64,000 bases of DNA from Candidatus Pantoea haifensis (lineage in GTDB: Bacteria; Pseudomonadota; Gammaproteobacteria; Enterobacterales; Enterobacteriaceae): the NCBI GenBank assembly GCA_018842655.1, contig JAGTWN010000004.1:1922001-1986000 (forward strand). The letters run 5' to 3'. The number at the start of each line of letters is the position of its first letter. Position 1 is the first letter of the stretch. The position numbers and the translations under genes are program-made. Shown piece by piece: positions 61,355-64,000 of this stretch. The notes beneath the pieces were generated by a model. The model was not told where the DNA came from. It saw nothing but the letters and a program-made list of their open reading frames with translations, and searched no databases.

Positions 61355-61847
61355 AAAGACTTTCTCCAGCTAACAACGCATTCAAGTTTGATAGTAAAAA
61401 AGCGTCGCTTATCTATATCACAGCGTATCGAAATTGAGCGCACCGATAAAATCGCGCCACAGGAAAATTAGTTTTAATTGAAATTATCAACAAGGATTAT
61501 CAAGTAATTTTTTAAATGGTAATCAGCGCATCGCAAATTAAATCCTGGCACTTAAAAAGACCCAATAAAAAGAGAAACAGTGGCCAGTGGAGAAATTTTA
61601 TCAGGCCATATTTTTGTAGATATAAATATTATTGTCTCTCTCTTCGATAAAAATCATTAAGCCTGCGTCGGGCCTTGCTTTAACAATTTGCGCTATTTTT
61701 TCAGAGTAAACCTGGAAAATTTCATGCCATCTTCAGTTTTTTTGAGTAATTTTACATAACTTTAAAAATGGTATCATGAGCTTTGGGTGTAATCCGAGGC
61801 CGCTATAACGTCAATTAACGCGATTATTCATTAAGCGATACGGTTTT

Positions 61848-61868
61848 AACTGAACAGATCGTTCAGTT
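61848..61868. promoter_or_regulatory. Operator-like inverted repeat upstream of bepA
   Basis: AACTGAAC and GTTCAGTT form a perfect 8-bp dyad around AGATC. It resembles a TetR-type operator in shape. No TetR gene is in the window, so the regulator is unknown. Confidence 0.5.
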
Positions 61869-62042
61869 TGTTTCATTCACCGGGAAAATATCTTTTTGCT
61901 GAGGTTTTATCGACATTCAATTTTTTGCTACAAGCTGACGATAATGTCAGTTGATTTCAGCCCGGTTAAGCAGAAATGCACATTTCTTTATCATCTGGCT
62001 GTGGTTAAGATACGCACCTTGCGTGATGACTTCTTACTAAAA

Positions 62043-62070
62043 AGAACATTGCCGCTGCGCAACTGTCTAA
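62043..62070 (+). promoter_or_regulatory. bepA: Sigma-E-like promoter of bepA
   Basis: AGAACAT (62043-62049), a 15-bp spacer and GTCTAA (62065-62070) fit the RpoE consensus GGAACTT-N15/16-GTCTAA with two mismatches in the -35. It would start transcription near 62076, 23 bp before the ATG. bepA is an RpoE regulon member in E. coli. Confidence 0.6.
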
Positions 62071-62098
62071 GGTCAGGCCTTCTCTACAGGATTAGATT

Positions 62099-63562
62099 AT
62101 GTTGAACCGGTTTAAAAAAACGCTGCTTACCGCGCTCATTCCCGCGCTGACATTGACCAGTGTGCTCCCTGCCAGAGCAGATGTGAGCGATTCCTTACCG
62201 GACATCGGCACCACTGCCGGTTCAACGCTATCCATTAACCAGGAACTGCAGATGGGGGATTTTTATGTGCGCCAGCTACGCGCCAGTGCCCCCTTAATTA
62301 ATGATCCGCTTTTGAATCAATATATTAATCAGCTTGGTCAGCGCCTGGTTGCGCATGCGGATGCGGTAAAAACCCCCTTTCACTTTTTCCTGATTCAAAA
62401 TGATGAACTGAACGCCTTCGCTTTCTTTGGCGGGAATGTTGTGCTGCATGCCGCATTGTTTCGCTTCACAGAAAATGAAAGCCAGCTGGCCTCGGTAATC
62501 GCGCACGAAATATCCCACGTTACCCAGCGCCATCTGGCTCGCGCCATGGAAGATCAAAAACGCAATGCTCCCCTGACCTGGGTAGGCGCGCTGGGATCGA
62601 TCCTGTTAGCCATGGCGAATCCGCAGGCCGGTATGGCGGCACTCACCGGTACGCTGGCGGGCACCCAGCAAGGCCTGATTAGCTTTACCCAAGGCAACGA
62701 GCAGGAAGCGGATCGCATTGGCATTCAGGTGTTACAGCGGGCGGGATTTGATCCACAAGCCATGCCAAACTTTTTACAAAAGCTGGCCGATCAAACACGT
62801 TTCTCTTCTAAGCCACCTGAAATTTTGCTCACTCACCCGTTACCGGACAGCCGCCTTGCCGATGCCCGTAACCGTGCGAATCAAATGCGTCCCGTGGTGG
62901 TGCAATCTTCAGAAGATTTCTATTTCGCAAAAGTGCGTTTGCTGGGCATGTATGCCACCGGTCGTAACCAGCTTACGGATGAATTGTTAACGCAGTACGC
63001 TAATGGCAATGCACGCGAACAGCTGGCGTCACAATATGGTAAAGCGGTGCAGTTTTTGCAGGCTAAAAACTTCGCTAATGCGAAAAAGATCATTGCTCCC
63101 CTGCTGGCAAAACAGCCCGGTAACGTCTGGTTTCTCGATATCATGTCAGACATTGAAATCGGCCTGAATCAACCGCAGCAGGCTATTACATTGCTGAATA
63201 ACGCCAGCGGCGTTAAAAACAGTCCGGTGGTGCAACTGAACCTGGCAAATGCCTACGTCGAAGCGAAGCAGCCCGCCAATGCCAGTCGCATTCTTAATCG
63301 TTATACCTGGGCGAATAAAGACGATCCCAACGGTTGGGATTTACTGGCGCAGGCCTCGGCTCAGCAAGGCTTAAATGATGAAGAGTTGTCGGCGCGGGCA
63401 GAGAGCCTGGCGTTGAACGGACAGCTTGATCAGGCAATTTCCGCCCTGAGCAGCGCCAGTGCGCAGGTGCCGCTCGGCAGCCTGAAACAGGCGCGCTATG
63501 ATGCCCGTATCGATCAGTTACGCCAGTTGCAACAACGCTTCAAACAGTATCAAAAAGGATAA
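62099..63562 (+). CDS. bepA: Periplasmic metalloprotease/chaperone BepA
   Basis: M48-family zinc protease that helps assemble or degrade LptD and other outer-membrane proteins. 487 aa with a signal peptide ending LPARA. HEISH at 136-140 ([14 protein letters not shown]) with the third ligand in [10 protein letters not shown], then a C-terminal TPR domain ([19 protein letters not shown]). AGGATTAGATT precedes the ATG. Followed 5 bp later by the ArsC-family gene, as in E. coli (yfgC-yfgD). Confidence 0.96.
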   Translation: MLNRFKKTLLTALIPALTLTSVLPARADVSDSLPDIGTTAGSTLSINQELQMGDFYVRQLRASAPLINDPLLNQYINQLGQRLVAHADAVKTPFHFFLIQNDELNAFAFFGGNVVLHAALFRFTENESQLASVIAHEISHVTQRHLARAMEDQKRNAPLTWVGALGSILLAMANPQAGMAALTGTLAGTQQGLISFTQGNEQEADRIGIQVLQRAGFDPQAMPNFLQKLADQTRFSSKPPEILLTHPLPDSRLADARNRANQMRPVVVQSSEDFYFAKVRLLGMYATGRNQLTDELLTQYANGNAREQLASQYGKAVQFLQAKNFANAKKIIAPLLAKQPGNVWFLDIMSDIEIGLNQPQQAITLLNNASGVKNSPVVQLNLANAYVEAKQPANASRILNRYTWANKDDPNGWDLLAQASAQQGLNDEELSARAESLALNGQLDQAISALSSASAQVPLGSLKQARYDARIDQLRQLQQRFKQYQKG

Positions 63563-63567
63563 CTATT

Positions 63568-63915
63568 ATGGTGACCATTTATCACAATCCGCGCTGTAGC
63601 AAGAGCCGGGAAACGCTGGCGCTGTTGCAGCAGCACGGTGTTGAACCTGACGTTGTGCTCTATCTGGAAACGCCGCCGGATCGTGAAACAGTACAAATTT
63701 TGCTGAAAAAATTGGGCATGACGAGCGCCCGCCAACTGATGCGCACCAGAGAGGATCTGTATAAAACTCTGGCATTGGGAGACAGCGAAAAAAGTGAAAG
63801 CGAACTGATTGAGGCGCTGGTCGCCCATCCAAAACTGATTGAGCGTCCTGTCGTGATTAAAGGTGAGCAGGCGCGACTGGGACGCCCGCCAGAAGCGGTA
63901 CTTGATATTCTTTAG
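63568..63915 (+). CDS. yfgD: ArsC-family reductase YfgD
   Basis: 115 aa glutaredoxin-dependent arsenate-reductase-like protein. The catalytic Cys is in IYHNPRCSKSRETLALL, the Arg triad region in SARQLMRTREDLY and IERPVVIKGEQARLGRPPE. There are no arsB/arsR genes nearby, so a dedicated arsenic role is unproven. Operon partner of bepA. Its stop overlaps the convergent hda stop by 4 bp. Confidence 0.93.
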   Translation: MVTIYHNPRCSKSRETLALLQQHGVEPDVVLYLETPPDRETVQILLKKLGMTSARQLMRTREDLYKTLALGDSEKSESELIEALVAHPKLIERPVVIKGEQARLGRPPEAVLDIL

Positions 63916-64000
63916 AGGCCGAGCGTCTCTTTAACAAACGGAATGGTTAATTTGCGCTGGGCGCTGATTGAAGCCCGATCGAGCCGATCCAGCGTTTCAA
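63912..64000 (-). CDS. hda: DnaA inactivator Hda, 3' end only
   Basis: Only the last 28 codons lie in the window: ETLDRLDRASISAQRKLTIP and FVKETLGL, matching the C-terminus of Hda, the DnaA-related AAA+ protein that stimulates DnaA-ATP hydrolysis after replication starts. The ATPase core is outside the window. Position after yfgD on the opposite strand matches E. coli. Confidence 0.92.
   Translation of the reverse strand, partial: ETLDRLDRASISAQRKLTIPFVKETLGL

Larger units (their letters stand above)
61355..62098. promoter_or_regulatory. Long AT-rich divergent region upstream of bepA
   Basis: 744 bp with no supported gene; an open frame at 61896-62105 has no ribosome site or family match. 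The region is AT-rich in its first 400 bp. It contains the operator-like dyad at 61848-61868, a sigma-E-like promoter at 62043-62070 and presumably the promoter of the DsrE pair on the minus strand. Confidence 0.5.

Noticed and set aside
61896-62105. Open frame of 69 codons before bepA
   Set aside because: No ribosome site or recognisable protein features; it overlaps the bepA start and the probable sigma-E promoter.

Overview
The window is a chromosomal segment of a gammaproteobacterium of the order Enterobacterales, most likely Erwiniaceae (Pantoea/Erwinia-like). The backbone runs ptsH-ptsI-crr, cysM/cysAWTP, yfeY-yfeZ-ypeA, amiA-hemF, maeB, talA-tktB, nudK, narQ, acrD-ypfM-yffB-dapE-ypfN, ypfH-tmcA-ypfJ, purC, bamC-dapA, gcvR-bcp, perM, bepA-arsC(yfgD)-hda. 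This is the gene order of the E. coli ptsH-to-hda region, with blocks added or missing. The family-level call rests on protein similarity recalled from memory and on the accessory content, not on a database search.

Layout. 1-2.5 kb: general PTS proteins. 2.6-4.6 kb: a Cpx-type two-component pair where E. coli has pdxK/yfeK. 4.7-9.5 kb: sulfate/thiosulfate uptake and cysteine synthase B. 9.7-13.3 kb: envelope and haem genes. 13.4-19 kb: NADP malic enzyme and the talA-tktB pentose-phosphate pair. 19.1-25 kb: an AT-rich chaperone-usher fimbrial operon inserted after tktB. 25.6-28.8 kb: ampH, a DUF1176 gene and nudK. 28.9-38 kb: a nitrate block with napFDABC (no napGH), asparagine permease ansP, a small DUF1471 protein, and narQ-narP together. 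38.2-52.6 kb: acrD through perM, mostly backbone. 52.7-61.4 kb: an accessory insertion between perM and bepA. It holds a GGDEF diguanylate cyclase, a LacI-regulated ABC importer fused by overlap into one operon with a GpdQ-like phosphodiesterase, and two tandem DsrE-family genes. 61.4-64 kb: bepA, an ArsC-family gene and the 3' end of hda.

How parts work together. NarQ-NarP beside nap, with a nap promoter that keeps the E. coli spacing of an FNR half-site and a NarP site, suggests a self-contained periplasmic nitrate respiration module. The LacI-ABC-phosphodiesterase operon, with a perfect 16-bp palindrome in front of lacI, looks like uptake plus hydrolysis of an organophosphodiester. It is the best candidate in the window for an under-described system, but its substrate is inference.

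Caution on sequence quality. Twenty genes, including normally essential or highly conserved ones (dapE, hemF, maeB, napA, acrD), have their frames broken at 28 sites. Every site is at a homopolymer and nearly all are explained by one missing base. I read these as base-calling errors, annotate the genes as intact CDS, and give the break positions.
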